DNA of 64,000 bases, taken from positions 484,638 through 548,637 of the forward strand of contig NZ_JBJGED010000001.1 in the NCBI RefSeq assembly GCF_045062745.1, read 5' to 3'. Below the pieces are notes generated by a model, which was given only the letters and a program-made list of their open reading frames with translations, did not search any database and was not told where the DNA came from. Of the stretch, positions 16,380 through 26,232 are shown one piece after another. Each line of letters starts with the position of its first letter. Position 1 is the first letter of the stretch. The stretch is from Paenibacillus_AA sp045062745. Its GTDB lineage: Bacteria; Bacillota; Bacilli; Paenibacillales; NBRC-103111. The position numbers were made by a program, and so were the translations under genes.

Positions 16380-17774
16380 TTAATCGGAACGCGCTCCAAT
16401 GGCTTCCCATACATGATCGAACGTCTCCGTCCGGAACCAGACCATCTCCATCGCCTGGTTTAGCTGAGCGACTTGATGATTGGATAGACCCAAATCATTG
16501 ACCAATTGGATATCGCCCAATGTATCCAAGAACGAATAATACCCCTCGCCTGTAAAAGATGTATGCGGGTAATTCGTGGATTCCGCCACCGATCGGACGA
16601 CCGGAATAGTGGTGCTCTTCGCTTTAATGAACGCTTGAACAGGCTCGGACAACAAATATTGGATGAAATAACGGGCCTCGTGTACATGCTCGCAATCTTT
16701 GCTGATCCCGATATTCGTAGAGATGGCTAAAGACTTGTCCATTCTGCCGGTAGGAAATTTGCAAATTCCCCATTCAAAAGGATTGCCGCTATACGACTCG
16801 CACAAATAGTACGTGGATAAAATCATGCCGACCTTGCCCCGATGGAAAAACTGCTCGCTCAGGTCAGAGCTCTTATAGAGCAGCGGCGCTACTCTATACT
16901 TGTAGATCAAATCGAGTATAAACCGGATTCCGGCTTTCCCTTGCTCCGACGGAGGGAAAGCAATCCCATCCTTCACAAACTCCCCTCCCTCTTGCAGGAA
17001 AAACAACGGCCAGCGGTAAAAGGAAGGAGAAAACGAAAAGCCATATTGAACCGTGGAGGGGCTAACCTCCCGGGTAAGCTGCGAAGCCGCCTGCACCAGA
17101 TCCTCCCACGTCCAACGGCGGTTCGGCACCTCGAGGCCGATCTGATGGAACATAGACTTATTGTAAACCAGTATAATAGGCGAGAACGTAACCGGCACCG
17201 CGTACAGTTGTCCGTTCCGGATGGTGGGACTCCACAGAAAATCATAGATTTCCGCCCGCGTATCGAGCTGGAGATCGTTCAAGGGCTGCAGAACGGAATC
17301 AATCTTCTCGGTTTCCAGCTCCAGCAGGAATCGGTTGGTGATGCTGATCAAATCCGGCTTCCGTTCCTGCATATCCTGCGCTCTATAGCTGGCATAGATG
17401 GAAGGCGTGATTTCGCTATAAAAGGGGACGAGTCGAACCTGAATGTGCCGGTGTTCTGCATTAAATCGCTCTACAACCCGTTCAATGAGCGGATATTCAT
17501 TCGACGGAAGAATCCAGTACAGGTTCAGCATCGTGACCTTCAGCTCCAGATGATCGGTTCCCAGGATCACGCTTCCTTTGCCGGGAATGGTCTGGATCAG
17601 CCCCTCTTGCGCCAATTCCGCCAGCGCCTTGCGCACGGTCGGGCGGCTCAGACCATACTGCTGAACGAGGCTGTTCTCGGACGGGATGAACTCCCCTTCC
17701 GACAGCTCCCCGCTTATGATGCTCAGCTTTATGTCATTCAGAAACTTGGCGTACTTTTTGGAGCCTGCTCTCAC
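16380..17774 (-). CDS. GntR DNA-binding domain fused to a cytoplasmic solute-binding-protein domain (copy 3)
   Basis: 464 residues from a GTG at 17774 with AGGAGG seven bases upstream; a longer frame to 17900 has no such site and crosses the preceding terminator. GntR winged helix at residues about 3-75 (EGEFIPSENSLVQQYGLSRP, VRKALAELAQEGLI, GKGSVI). The solute-binding-protein part contains VERFNAEHRHIQVRLVP, PVTFSPIILVYNKSMF and TWEDLVQAASQL. No signal peptide. It lies downstream of the exported heparinase II/III gene, which it may control. It is more divergent from copies 1 and 2 than they are from each other (by eye). Confidence 0.85.
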   Translation of the reverse strand: MRAGSKKYAKFLNDIKLSIISGELSEGEFIPSENSLVQQYGLSRPTVRKALAELAQEGLIQTIPGKGSVILGTDHLELKVTMLNLYWILPSNEYPLIERVVERFNAEHRHIQVRLVPFYSEITPSIYASYRAQDMQERKPDLISITNRFLLELETEKIDSVLQPLNDLQLDTRAEIYDFLWSPTIRNGQLYAVPVTFSPIILVYNKSMFHQIGLEVPNRRWTWEDLVQAASQLTREVSPSTVQYGFSFSPSFYRWPLFFLQEGGEFVKDGIAFPPSEQGKAGIRFILDLIYKYRVAPLLYKSSDLSEQFFHRGKVGMILSTYYLCESYSGNPFEWGICKFPTGRMDKSLAISTNIGISKDCEHVHEARYFIQYLLSEPVQAFIKAKSTTIPVVRSVAESTNYPHTSFTGEGYYSFLDTLGDIQLVNDLGLSNHQVAQLNQAMEMVWFRTETFDHVWEAIGARSD

Positions 17775-17854
17775 AACGGTCCTCCTAGTTACTCTGCCCC
17801 TAGTAAGGGCACACAGTCCATCATTGGAACCATCATAACATACCGGATCAGGAG

Positions 17855-17880
17855 ACAAAAAGCCGGTCGAATGACCGGCT
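17855..17880 (-). terminator. terminator of the large exported heparinase gene
   Basis: Minus-strand stem AGCCGGTC / GACCGGCT with loop ATTC followed by TTTTT, 17 bases after the stop at 17897. Confidence 0.85.
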
Positions 17881-17896
17881 CTTCTCCTATCCCGAT

Positions 17897-20800
17897 TCAC
17901 TTGTCGACGATGATAGTCAGCCTGTCGCTTGCAGTTACACCAGCATAGTTGACCAGCTCCGCCCGATATTCATACGTACCCTTGCTTCGGTTCGCTACGC
18001 TTGTAACAGCGGTTTGGGCGTTAGGCGTTCGTTCGGTCAAGGTCTGGGTATCGATCAGCACCCCGTTCTCGTATAAGCGATACGTGCCTCCGTTCGTCCC
18101 CCACCACAGATTCATGCTCACTTCATAGCGGCCGTCTCCGTCCCAGTTATTATGAGCCAATACAGGCTTGCCTGGCGCTGCATCCTTGACGGTGACGACG
18201 AGAGGATCGCTGCTCGTCGTTCCATGTCCGTTCGTGAGCTCCGCCCGATACCGGTAGGTGCCGTTCGTCTTGCCGCTGATGGCGGTCACCGCCGACTGAG
18301 GAGCCGGGGTCTGATCGGACAGGATCTGCGTATCGACGACCACATCGTTTTCATACAGCTTGTAGATCCAGCCGTTTTGCCCATACCACAAGTTCATCGT
18401 GACGTTGTATCGGCCGTCCAATAAGCCGTAATCGTACCCGTTGTCATGGGAGAGAACAGGAACCCCCGGCTTGGCCGTGCTCTTCGCAGCGCCTTCCACC
18501 TGCAGTGTGAAGGCTTCGGACACGAACTCTCCATATGTCGCCTTAACTACGGTCGTTCCGGCTTTTCGGGCCAAAAGCAGCCCCGTATCCGTAAATTCCG
18601 CCACGCTCGGGTCGGAGCTCGTATAATGCGCCCAGCGGGTTACATCCGCCTCTGCGCCGTTGCTGTAGGTTGCCGTTACTACCGTTTGCTTGACCGTGCC
18701 CGCCTGCAGCGGAGAGGGGATCCCGCTCAGTCGGATCGAGGTGACCACAGGCGGGGTAAAGGACAACGGAATGCGGAAGGCCGCACCTGGCGCAATATCG
18801 TAGACGTATCCTTGGCTGAAATCATTCGAATCCCGATAGGAGCGGATGAGCGTGATGTCCCCCAGATCGACCCGATACTGGTTTGGACCGACACGAGTCA
18901 AGCCTTTGATCTCGTATGTGCCGTTCCGAACGCCGTCATTGTCAATATGAATCATACGGCCTACGAGCGACTCCGGCTGTATGCCGCGAAGATCGAGATT
19001 CACGATAAGCTCGTTATGCAAGGACATCGTCTTCGTGAAATCGGCAATCGTCCCGTCCAAGCTGCCGAATGACTGCTGAATCACGGGTTCCTCCAGCAAG
19101 CCGAGCAGGGTCCCGTCGTTCAGATAGACCGACTCGTATTGCCCGTTTCGCTCCGAATAGACCCCGAAGAATCCCTTGAACTGCAGTTGATTGTCTATGG
19201 TATAAATCGAATTCGGATCCAGCGAGTAAATGACGTAGTCGGTTCTTCCATTTTTCAAAGTTACCTTCACCGCTTGAACCGACTCATCGGTTACCGGAGA
19301 TCCGGCCTTGCTCACGGCAACCCGTTCGATCGATTCGATAAAGCGTTCACTCTTGTACGGCTCGATTACCGAAGCAAACGTCGATTTCAGGTTGTCGCCC
19401 GTCCTCTCCGCTACCATATACCGGACCGACGGGGGACTCTTCGCGTTGTTCTGAGGCGGTTGACCGCTGGCCAGCGCCACTCCGTCGACCGAATTCAGCA
19501 TAGTCAGGCGAAGGTGAACGTTCGGATCGGCAGGGTCAATCCCCCATGTGTCCTTCACCTTCCAATCCACGCTGAAGGGCGCTTGCGGAGACGAAGCCCG
19601 GTCCACGTCGAACAAATAATGGAACCCGCTCCCCTTGTACCCGCTGCCCGAACCGCTTCCCGGCTCCTTCTGGCCATAAGGAACGTCGGCTCCCGCATAA
19701 GTCCCCACGTACTTGCCGCTGCTATCCTTTTGCGGGACCAGCTCCAGCCCTTCCGTAGTCACGGTCGCATCGGCGCTATGGAAGCTGAACGTGTGGTTGC
19801 TGCCGCCCTCGACCCGGAAAAAGTCGACGGCATACGAACGCTCGTCATCCACCTTGATCAGCGAGGTGGTGCGGCGGTACAGGTCCGTATTCGGATATAC
19901 ATCAGGAGCCTCGACATCGAACAGCTGCACATTCCCGTTGCCGTCGAAATGCCGCGGAAGTCCGACAATCGAGTTGCTTTGCTTGGATTTGTCCACCATC
20001 ACGGTATTGTGAGAGATTGTGTTCTCCGTCCACTCCATCCGCTTGGGGTCGTTGCCGGTTACATCCGGGTAGCCCAGATCCGGCGCCAGATCCATCCCGT
20101 ACGCGTGGAGACCCAAGTTAAGCGTATCCTTGTGGCCGTGGCCGCCGTTCCTGCCGAAATACATCCAGATATCGCGCTGCGTATCCGGCTTGGCCGTCTC
20201 CTGGCGCTCCCGCTCTTCCGGCGTGACCAGAGCCAGCTTCTTGAAGGCCGCGTAATACCCGGTCGACGCCGGATTCCGGTCTTCGTACACGAAGGAGATC
20301 GTATGCGGACCGGCCTCCAGCGAGCGGTTCGTTAACGTAGTGAAGCTGCTCGGAGCCGAACCGCCATAGAAGTCATACGATCCGACTTCCAGTCCGTCCA
20401 CGGCCACCTTGTATTTGCCATAGCTGGTCGCCTTGTTCGGCAGGAAGTCAATGCCGTATTCGCCCGATGCCGGAACGTTGAACTCGAACGTAATCGCCCC
20501 GTCGGTGTCATCAAGGTTCTGGAAGAGCAAGGCGCCATAGGCAGGCAAATACTTGGTGCCGCGATTGGCGGATACAATCTTCAAGTCCTTGAAATCGAAT
20601 ACCGTGCCGTCCGTCTGCAGCGTGGCCGGATCCCCATCGCGAAGTGCCGCCAGACCGTACCCGCTCATTAACGTGCTGTCCAGCTGCAAGGGGCCTCGCG
20701 ACTGTATGACATTCGCAATGTCGAGTCCGATCTGCTCCGGATTGGCGGAGAAAATACTTCCGTGGAGGCCGTTCGCCGAATTGCCGTTTTTCAGATAAAT

Positions 20801-23134
20801 CAGCTGGGCCTGAAGCGGATCGCGCCATCTCTCGAAGGCCAGCAGATCATGATTCATATTCCCGACTACGCCCGGCGAACCCAAAAAGCCGGAGTCGCCG
20901 ATCGAAGGGGTATATTTGCCGAGCATCGTCAACTGGTAGAAGGCGGAGAACATTTTCTGAAATTTGACATGTTGGTAAATATCAAACACCGGATACCGCT
21001 CGTAGCCGTCCAGGTACTCTGCCGTTTCCAAAAACGTATTCAGCCATAAAGCGTTATAGCCGGGGGCGGCTTCGTTCCCCATCCCATCCCGGTCGATCTC
21101 ATCCACCAGCAGCCGATTCAGATCGCCGCCCGTCACTTGATACTGCCTGCCATAGGGGCGGTCCGGATCTTTCACCGTCACCAGCCCCCCAGTTTGGAAC
21201 ACATAATCCAACCACGTCTTGGAAGTGTTCTCTTCATCCAGCACGACCGCAGCGAGCGCCAAGGCGCTTTGATGCATCCCCATATTGCCGCGAATCTGGG
21301 ATTGCTTCATACCGGGATAGACCACCCGTACGATATTGTCTTCGATGTTCTTCTTGATGGCGGCCGCCGAATTTTTGGGGTTTGCCATGTGGTACTTGGC
21401 CGACTGGGCCGACAGGAACGACACCAATCGATTCTCCTGACTTTGGGCCTCGGGGAAGAACGCATCGTAGGCAAGCACCAGGCTCTTGACCAACCCGGTC
21501 TCCCATATATCGTTCACGGCTTTTCCTTGCGCGGTATGAATGCCCGGGTCTCCGTTATCGAACCCTTTGTTCCACGGATAAGCCGTGACATCCATGTCGG
21601 GGTACAGATCCGCTACCCGGTCCAGGAGAATAAGCCCTTTGTAAGCATACTCCGGATTGCCCGTATACAGGTACGCATTTCTCAGACTGTCCAGAGCTTT
21701 GGTAATGAACCCGCTGTACCAGATTCCCCAATGATTATAGTAGGCAATAAAAGTCCAAATGTCGTCATTGTCTTCCATCCAGCCCCAGCCGTCGTCGACC
21801 CCCCACTTGGAGCCGGGGGTTTCCAGGTTGGTTAAATAGGCGGAGCCGTTTTGCATAGCGAGTTTATAATCGAACGCCCCGTACTCGTCGATCCCGCTCT
21901 CGTAGAACGAAGCGAAGTCGTTGGTCGGGAAGTAGCGTCCGGTGACCGGACTTTGCAGCTTCCAAGGCTTGTTGATGACGTCGATTTTCCATGGGTAATT
22001 ACCATAATTGCTGATGGTTGAATCCGCAGGATCGGGACTTCCCTTCACTCTTAGCTTGTACCGGGTCGCGATCCCCAGACTGCGGGATACACTCTGGGAG
22101 GTGACGATGCTCCACAGCTTTTGATCGTCGATGGCCAAATAGGGAGCCGCAGTCGTCACCGCCGAGTCCCGCTCGGCGCGCGCCCACTCATATTTCGCCA
22201 GATTGTCCCGGAGGTTCTGGAGCTTCGTGTCCTTATAATACGTGCTTTTGGTTTTACTGCTCCGAATTGTGCCGCTGAAATCGTCGGCCCGAAGCGTAAT
22301 GATGGACGTATGGGTAACCCCGCCCGAGGTGACCTTCACCTTGATCTCGCTGCTGCCGGCGGACAACGCCTGGAAGCTCCCATTGGACGGATGCACCGCG
22401 AAGACGTCGGGGTTCATGCTTGTATAGGAGACCTGTGAGATCTCCGAGTCTTTCAACAAGGAACCGTCACTTCTCAAGCCATACCATTTGAGCGTGCCGG
22501 TATCGCCTACTTGATATAACGTTTTGGATGTATTCACGACGAGATGATCGAAAGAGGATTGAACGGAGGCTGCGCTGAACTTGGCATCGTCAAAGTAGGC
22601 CGTGCCTTTATTCGCGCTGGACAGGTAGAGCAGCAGCGTCGCCGATACCGCGCCCGCCGGGGCTTGCGCCCGAATGTCCGTGCGGACCCATTGCGTTCTG
22701 GTGGAGTTGGTTTTCGTGGTGACCGGAGTCAACCGTTTGTTGGAGGCATCCCAAAATTCGAGATACAGATCCGAATTGGCGTCCAGATTGTAGGACATGA
22801 CGGATGCCTCGTACATCGTCCCCGGCGTGACGGGCATCTTCGCGCTGCGTAGTCCCGCGGATGAAGTAAGATTGGTGATTTTGGCGCTATACGAGCCTCC
22901 ATACACCTGCTCCGTGGTCGTTTGATACACCTGGTTCGGATCGTACAACACCCAATTCAACGGTTTGCCGTTAGTCGATTCCTCGAATCCGCCGTTCGGG
23001 GGCAGCGAATTTTCTTGTTGCACTTCAACACCTTCTGCATATGTAGTTTGGCTTGGTGCTTGGAAGAAAGGAAGGAGGAGAGCAATGATCAATAAAACAC
23101 ATAAACCTTTGGATAACCGGATAGATCTCACCAA
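17897..23134 (-). CDS. large exported multidomain heparinase II/III-family lyase
   Basis: About 1,745 residues. The TTG at 23134, nine bases after AGAGGAG, is preferred to the TTG at 23143, which abuts it. Order of parts: signal peptide; CBM4/9-like module (NGGFEES ... AYFDDAKF, about 40-190); bacterial Ig-like domain (about 195-285); heparinase alpha/alpha toroid (DGWGWMEDNDDIWTFIAYYN, GNMGMHQSALALAAVVLDE) to about 860; an inserted carbohydrate-binding-like jelly roll (about 860-975); C-terminal beta-sandwich with GGHGHKDTLNLGLHAYG and ISHNTVMVDKSKQ; another Ig-like domain; and two C-terminal repeats (NVTMNLWYGQNGWIYKLYEN / EVSMNLWWGTNGGTYRLYEN). Probably attacks an acidic polysaccharide outside the cell. 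Confidence 0.88.
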   Translation of the reverse strand: MVRSIRLSKGLCVLLIIALLLPFFQAPSQTTYAEGVEVQQENSLPPNGGFEESTNGKPLNWVLYDPNQVYQTTTEQVYGGSYSAKITNLTSSAGLRSAKMPVTPGTMYEASVMSYNLDANSDLYLEFWDASNKRLTPVTTKTNSTRTQWVRTDIRAQAPAGAVSATLLLYLSSANKGTAYFDDAKFSAASVQSSFDHLVVNTSKTLYQVGDTGTLKWYGLRSDGSLLKDSEISQVSYTSMNPDVFAVHPSNGSFQALSAGSSEIKVKVTSGGVTHTSIITLRADDFSGTIRSSKTKSTYYKDTKLQNLRDNLAKYEWARAERDSAVTTAAPYLAIDDQKLWSIVTSQSVSRSLGIATRYKLRVKGSPDPADSTISNYGNYPWKIDVINKPWKLQSPVTGRYFPTNDFASFYESGIDEYGAFDYKLAMQNGSAYLTNLETPGSKWGVDDGWGWMEDNDDIWTFIAYYNHWGIWYSGFITKALDSLRNAYLYTGNPEYAYKGLILLDRVADLYPDMDVTAYPWNKGFDNGDPGIHTAQGKAVNDIWETGLVKSLVLAYDAFFPEAQSQENRLVSFLSAQSAKYHMANPKNSAAAIKKNIEDNIVRVVYPGMKQSQIRGNMGMHQSALALAAVVLDEENTSKTWLDYVFQTGGLVTVKDPDRPYGRQYQVTGGDLNRLLVDEIDRDGMGNEAAPGYNALWLNTFLETAEYLDGYERYPVFDIYQHVKFQKMFSAFYQLTMLGKYTPSIGDSGFLGSPGVVGNMNHDLLAFERWRDPLQAQLIYLKNGNSANGLHGSIFSANPEQIGLDIANVIQSRGPLQLDSTLMSGYGLAALRDGDPATLQTDGTVFDFKDLKIVSANRGTKYLPAYGALLFQNLDDTDGAITFEFNVPASGEYGIDFLPNKATSYGKYKVAVDGLEVGSYDFYGGSAPSSFTTLTNRSLEAGPHTISFVYEDRNPASTGYYAAFKKLALVTPEERERQETAKPDTQRDIWMYFGRNGGHGHKDTLNLGLHAYGMDLAPDLGYPDVTGNDPKRMEWTENTISHNTVMVDKSKQSNSIVGLPRHFDGNGNVQLFDVEAPDVYPNTDLYRRTTSLIKVDDERSYAVDFFRVEGGSNHTFSFHSADATVTTEGLELVPQKDSSGKYVGTYAGADVPYGQKEPGSGSGSGYKGSGFHYLFDVDRASSPQAPFSVDWKVKDTWGIDPADPNVHLRLTMLNSVDGVALASGQPPQNNAKSPPSVRYMVAERTGDNLKSTFASVIEPYKSERFIESIERVAVSKAGSPVTDESVQAVKVTLKNGRTDYVIYSLDPNSIYTIDNQLQFKGFFGVYSERNGQYESVYLNDGTLLGLLEEPVIQQSFGSLDGTIADFTKTMSLHNELIVNLDLRGIQPESLVGRMIHIDNDGVRNGTYEIKGLTRVGPNQYRVDLGDITLIRSYRDSNDFSQGYVYDIAPGAAFRIPLSFTPPVVTSIRLSGIPSPLQAGTVKQTVVTATYSNGAEADVTRWAHYTSSDPSVAEFTDTGLLLARKAGTTVVKATYGEFVSEAFTLQVEGAAKSTAKPGVPVLSHDNGYDYGLLDGRYNVTMNLWYGQNGWIYKLYENDVVVDTQILSDQTPAPQSAVTAISGKTNGTYRYRAELTNGHGTTSSDPLVVTVKDAAPGKPVLAHNNWDGDGRYEVSMNLWWGTNGGTYRLYENGVLIDTQTLTERTPNAQTAVTSVANRSKGTYEYRAELVNYAGVTASDRLTIIVDK

Positions 23135-23288
23135 CAGGAACAACTCCTCTTTTACGAATAGTGTCGGTTCACATTCGTCTGCAAGCGGTTACATGTTGTA
23201 GTGAAAGTCAGCAATTCAGCTCCAATTCTAGTGCAGGTTTCAGTCTTAGATGGACGTAAAGAACATAAGCCTCCTTTCATCCGTATTA

Positions 23289-23328
23289 TTTACATGTATA
23301 ATTTACATGATATAAAATGGGCTGTCAA
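23289..23328 (-). promoter_or_regulatory. promoter and TTTACATG direct repeats of the exported heparinase gene
   Basis: Minus-strand TTGACA (23328-23323), 17 bases, TAAATT (23305-23300). Two plus-strand TTTACATG copies (23289-23296, 23302-23309; 13-bp period) cover the -10, a position suited to a repressor site. Confidence 0.5.
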
Positions 23329-23344
23329 TGATCCGAAAACCACA

Positions 23345-23389
23345 AAAAAGGCCATCCTGAGGTCACAAGAGACCTAAGAATGGCCTTTT
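23345..23389 (-). terminator. terminator of ilvE
   Basis: Long minus-strand hairpin (AAAAGGCCATTCTTAGGTC / GACCTCAGGATGGCCTTTT, minor mismatches) with a T-rich 3' arm, just after the aminotransferase stop codon. Confidence 0.8.
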
Positions 23390-23405
23390 CTCCGCTTTTG
23401 GTTTA

Positions 23406-24494
23406 TTACGCCTTAGCCGTCTCCACCTGTACCGTCCACCCGAACGGATCAGCGAGCGTGCCGTTCTGGATACCGGTGATGGAATCGTACAGCCGCTGGG
23501 CGATCGGCCCGATCACTCCGCCGTTGATCTGGATGACCCTGCCTTCCCAACTCAGCTCGCCGATGGGCGAGATTACAGCCGCGGTGCCCGTGCCGAACGC
23601 TTCCTCGAGCGTACCGTTCGCCGACGCGTCGTACAGCTCCTGGATCGACACGCGGCGCTCCGTAACCGGAACGTTCCAGCTCTTCAGCAGCTGGAGCACG
23701 GAATCCCGGGTGACGCCCTGCAGGATGCTGCCGTTCAGCTCCGGCGTGACAACTTCGCCATTGATTTTGAAGAACACGTTCATGCTGCCGACTTCCTCAA
23801 TGTACTTTTTCTCCACGCCGTCGAGCCATAGTACTTGCGCGTAGCCGCCTTCCTTCGCTTCCTCCTGCGCCTTGATGCTGGACGCATAGTTGCCCGCGGT
23901 CTTGGCATGGCCCGTTCCGCCGCGGACGGCGCGCACATACTCGCTCTCCACGTTGATCTTGACCGGCTTGATCCCTTCCGAATAGTAGGCGCCGACCGGA
24001 GACAGAATGACCATAAGCATATATTGGTACGAAGCTCTGACGCCGAGGCAGGCTTCCGTGGCAATAATGAAAGGACGGATATAGAGCGAAGTGCCCGGCT
24101 CGCTCGGCACCCAATCTTGCTCCAGGTGCACAAGTTCCTTAATGGCGTGAATTAAGAAGTCCCCGTCCACCGGAGGAATGCTGAGCCGATCGTTCGAGAC
24201 GTTCATGCGCTCCATGTTCTTGTCCGGACGGAACAGCAGAATCTCGCCCTTCTCCGTGCGGAACGCCTTCATCCCCTCGAAAATCGCTTGTCCATAGTGC
24301 AGCACCATGGCAGCCGGATCGAGCGAGATCGGAGCGTACGGGACGATTCTGGCGTCGTGCCAACCTTGGCCTTTCGTATAGTCGATAATCAACATATGAT
24401 CGGTGTAATATTGCCCGAAACCGAGCTTCTTCTCGTCCGGTTTCGCCTTGAGCTGCTGTGCTCGCTGAATGCTAAGTTGAATTGGCATTGTCAT
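23406..24494 (-). CDS. ilvE: branched-chain-amino-acid aminotransferase
   Basis: About 362 residues; start ATG at 24494 or 24488, both behind AGGGAG. Class IV PLP aminotransferase of the long BCAT type: HYGQAIFEGMKAFR, FRPDKNMERMN, SLYIRPFIIATE, GGTGHAKTAGNYASS with the PLP lysine, VLWLDGVEKKYIEEVGSMN, and EEAFGTGTAAVISPIGEL. Converts the keto acids of Leu, Ile and Val to the amino acids with glutamate as donor, in the cytoplasm. Monocistronic by context, with its own terminator; divergent from cardiolipin synthase. No T-box leader is visible in the short upstream gap. Confidence 0.95.
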   Translation of the reverse strand: MTMPIQLSIQRAQQLKAKPDEKKLGFGQYYTDHMLIIDYTKGQGWHDARIVPYAPISLDPAAMVLHYGQAIFEGMKAFRTEKGEILLFRPDKNMERMNVSNDRLSIPPVDGDFLIHAIKELVHLEQDWVPSEPGTSLYIRPFIIATEACLGVRASYQYMLMVILSPVGAYYSEGIKPVKINVESEYVRAVRGGTGHAKTAGNYASSIKAQEEAKEGGYAQVLWLDGVEKKYIEEVGSMNVFFKINGEVVTPELNGSILQGVTRDSVLQLLKSWNVPVTERRVSIQELYDASANGTLEEAFGTGTAAVISPIGELSWEGRVIQINGGVIGPIAQRLYDSITGIQNGTLADPFGWTVQVETAKA

Positions 24495-24680
24495 CAGTCT
24501 CCCTAAGCATTTTACTTTTATAATCAACTTACCTCATTACGAAGATAAAGTAAAATACCAAAATCTTTGCATCCGATAAAAGAGCTTTATGGCGCCCGCT
24601 TTATTCCAGCTTCTAACAAGTGTACAATGGTAGAGCAACGTCGACCGTACTTCTACAAATATAATCCCGGGGTGTCATTC

Positions 24681-26135
24681 ATGTTCTCGCTGCAGCAAGG
24701 CATATCGATCTACATCCTCATCATCAACATCCTCCTAGCGGTCGCGGTCGTGTTCCTGGAACGCCGCAATGTCGCCGCCACTTGGTCGTGGCTCATGGTG
24801 CTTCTGTTCGTCCCCATCGTGGGCTTCGTGCTCTACATCATCCTGGGGCAAAAAATGAGCCGGCGCAAGCTGTACCGCCTGAACGAGCGGGAAGTCGAGA
24901 TCATGCGCAAGCTGACCCAGGCGCAAGCCCGACGCATCCACGAAGGGCAAATCGAGTACAAGGATCCGGAGATCGAGCATTACAAGGATACGATCTACTT
25001 GAACGTCAAGGCGAACAAGGCGCTGCTCACCCAAAACAACGAAGTGGAGCTGTTCACCGAGGGCAATTCCAAGTTCGAGGATTTGTTAGCCAAGATTGAA
25101 GCGGCCCAGCATCACATTCATTTCCAATATTACATCATCAATACCGACGAGCTCGGCCAACGCGTCCTAGCAGCTTTGACGAGGAAAGCGGCGGAAGGCG
25201 TGCAGGTGCGCATTCTGTACGACGACATCGGGTCGCGGCAGCTGAACGACAAGTTCTTCCGCGCTTTCACCGCGGCGGGCGGGCAACGGGCAGCGTTCTT
25301 CCCCTCGCGCATCCCTTACCTGAATTTGCGGGTGAACTACCGGAATCATCGCAAAGTCGTCGTCATCGACGGGAAGATCGGCTACATCGGCGGTTTCAAC
25401 GTGGGCAACGAGTACATAGGGCTGAGCAAAAAATTCGGCTTCTGGCGCGACACGCACCTGCGTTTGCGAGGCAACAGCGTCCATTCGCTCCAAGCCCTGT
25501 TCATCCGCGACTGGAATTTGGCCTCCCAGACGCCCGTCGACTATAATCCGACGTACTTCCCTCCCGTGGAGGAGCCGGGCCACGGCGACGTGCCGATCCA
25601 ATTGATCGCGAGCGGACCGAACCAGAAGTGGAGCCACATCGAGAACATGTACATCAAAATGATCCACTCGGCGCGCCGCAGCATCTATTTGCAAACCCCT
25701 TACTTCATCCCGGACGAGAGCCTGCAGAATGCCCTCCGCATCGCCGCCTTGTCCGGCATCGAGGTCAAGGTGATGATTCCCTACGACGCGGACCACTTGT
25801 TCGTACACTGGGCCTCTCTCTATTACGTCGGGGAGCTGCTGCCGGCCGGAGTGAAATGTTATCTGTACCGCAAAGGCTTCCTGCACGCCAAAGCGCTTAT
25901 CATCGACGGCACCATCTCCACCGTGGGTACGGCGAATTTCGACCAGCGCAGCCTGAAGCTGAATTTCGAAACGAACGCCGTCCTCTACCACGCGCCGACG
26001 TCGCAGAAGCTCCAGAACATCTTCCTGGAGGACATGAAGGATTCCGTTGAGCTGACCGAAGCCGAGTACGACAACCGCTCCCTCTGGCATCGCCTGATGG
26101 AGGGCATCTCCAATCTGCTGTCGCCCATCTTGTGA
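24681..26135 (+). CDS. cls: cardiolipin synthase
   Basis: 484 residues from the ATG at 24681 (GGGGTG six bases upstream), the usual size of Bacillus cardiolipin synthases. Two N-terminal membrane helices (YILIINILLAVAVVFL and TWSWLMVLLFVPIVGFVLYI) are followed by two phospholipase D HKD motifs: HRKVVVIDGKIGYIGGFN near residue 225 and HAKALIIDGTISTVGTANFD near residue 400. Joins two phosphatidylglycerols into cardiolipin plus glycerol at the membrane. Followed by its own terminator. Confidence 0.95.
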   Translation: MFSLQQGISIYILIINILLAVAVVFLERRNVAATWSWLMVLLFVPIVGFVLYIILGQKMSRRKLYRLNEREVEIMRKLTQAQARRIHEGQIEYKDPEIEHYKDTIYLNVKANKALLTQNNEVELFTEGNSKFEDLLAKIEAAQHHIHFQYYIINTDELGQRVLAALTRKAAEGVQVRILYDDIGSRQLNDKFFRAFTAAGGQRAAFFPSRIPYLNLRVNYRNHRKVVVIDGKIGYIGGFNVGNEYIGLSKKFGFWRDTHLRLRGNSVHSLQALFIRDWNLASQTPVDYNPTYFPPVEEPGHGDVPIQLIASGPNQKWSHIENMYIKMIHSARRSIYLQTPYFIPDESLQNALRIAALSGIEVKVMIPYDADHLFVHWASLYYVGELLPAGVKCYLYRKGFLHAKALIIDGTISTVGTANFDQRSLKLNFETNAVLYHAPTSQKLQNIFLEDMKDSVELTEAEYDNRSLWHRLMEGISNLLSPIL

Positions 26136-26158
26136 GGTGGATTAAGTCCCGCCCTGGA

Positions 26159-26185
26159 GGGCCTTCCTGGCCAGGAAGGCCCTTA
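26159..26185 (+). terminator. terminator of cardiolipin synthase
   Basis: Perfect inverted repeat GGGCCTTCCTGG / CCAGGAAGGCCC followed by TTATT, 23 bases after the stop. The T tract is short, so efficiency is uncertain. Confidence 0.6.
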
Positions 26186-26232
26186 TTCTCGTCCGCCACC
26201 ATTCCCGGCCGTTGCCGCAGAGAGACAACTGC

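Noticed and set aside
24495..24680. T-box leader for ilvE
   Set aside because: The gap is short and no T-box core, specifier stem or terminator hairpin can be seen.
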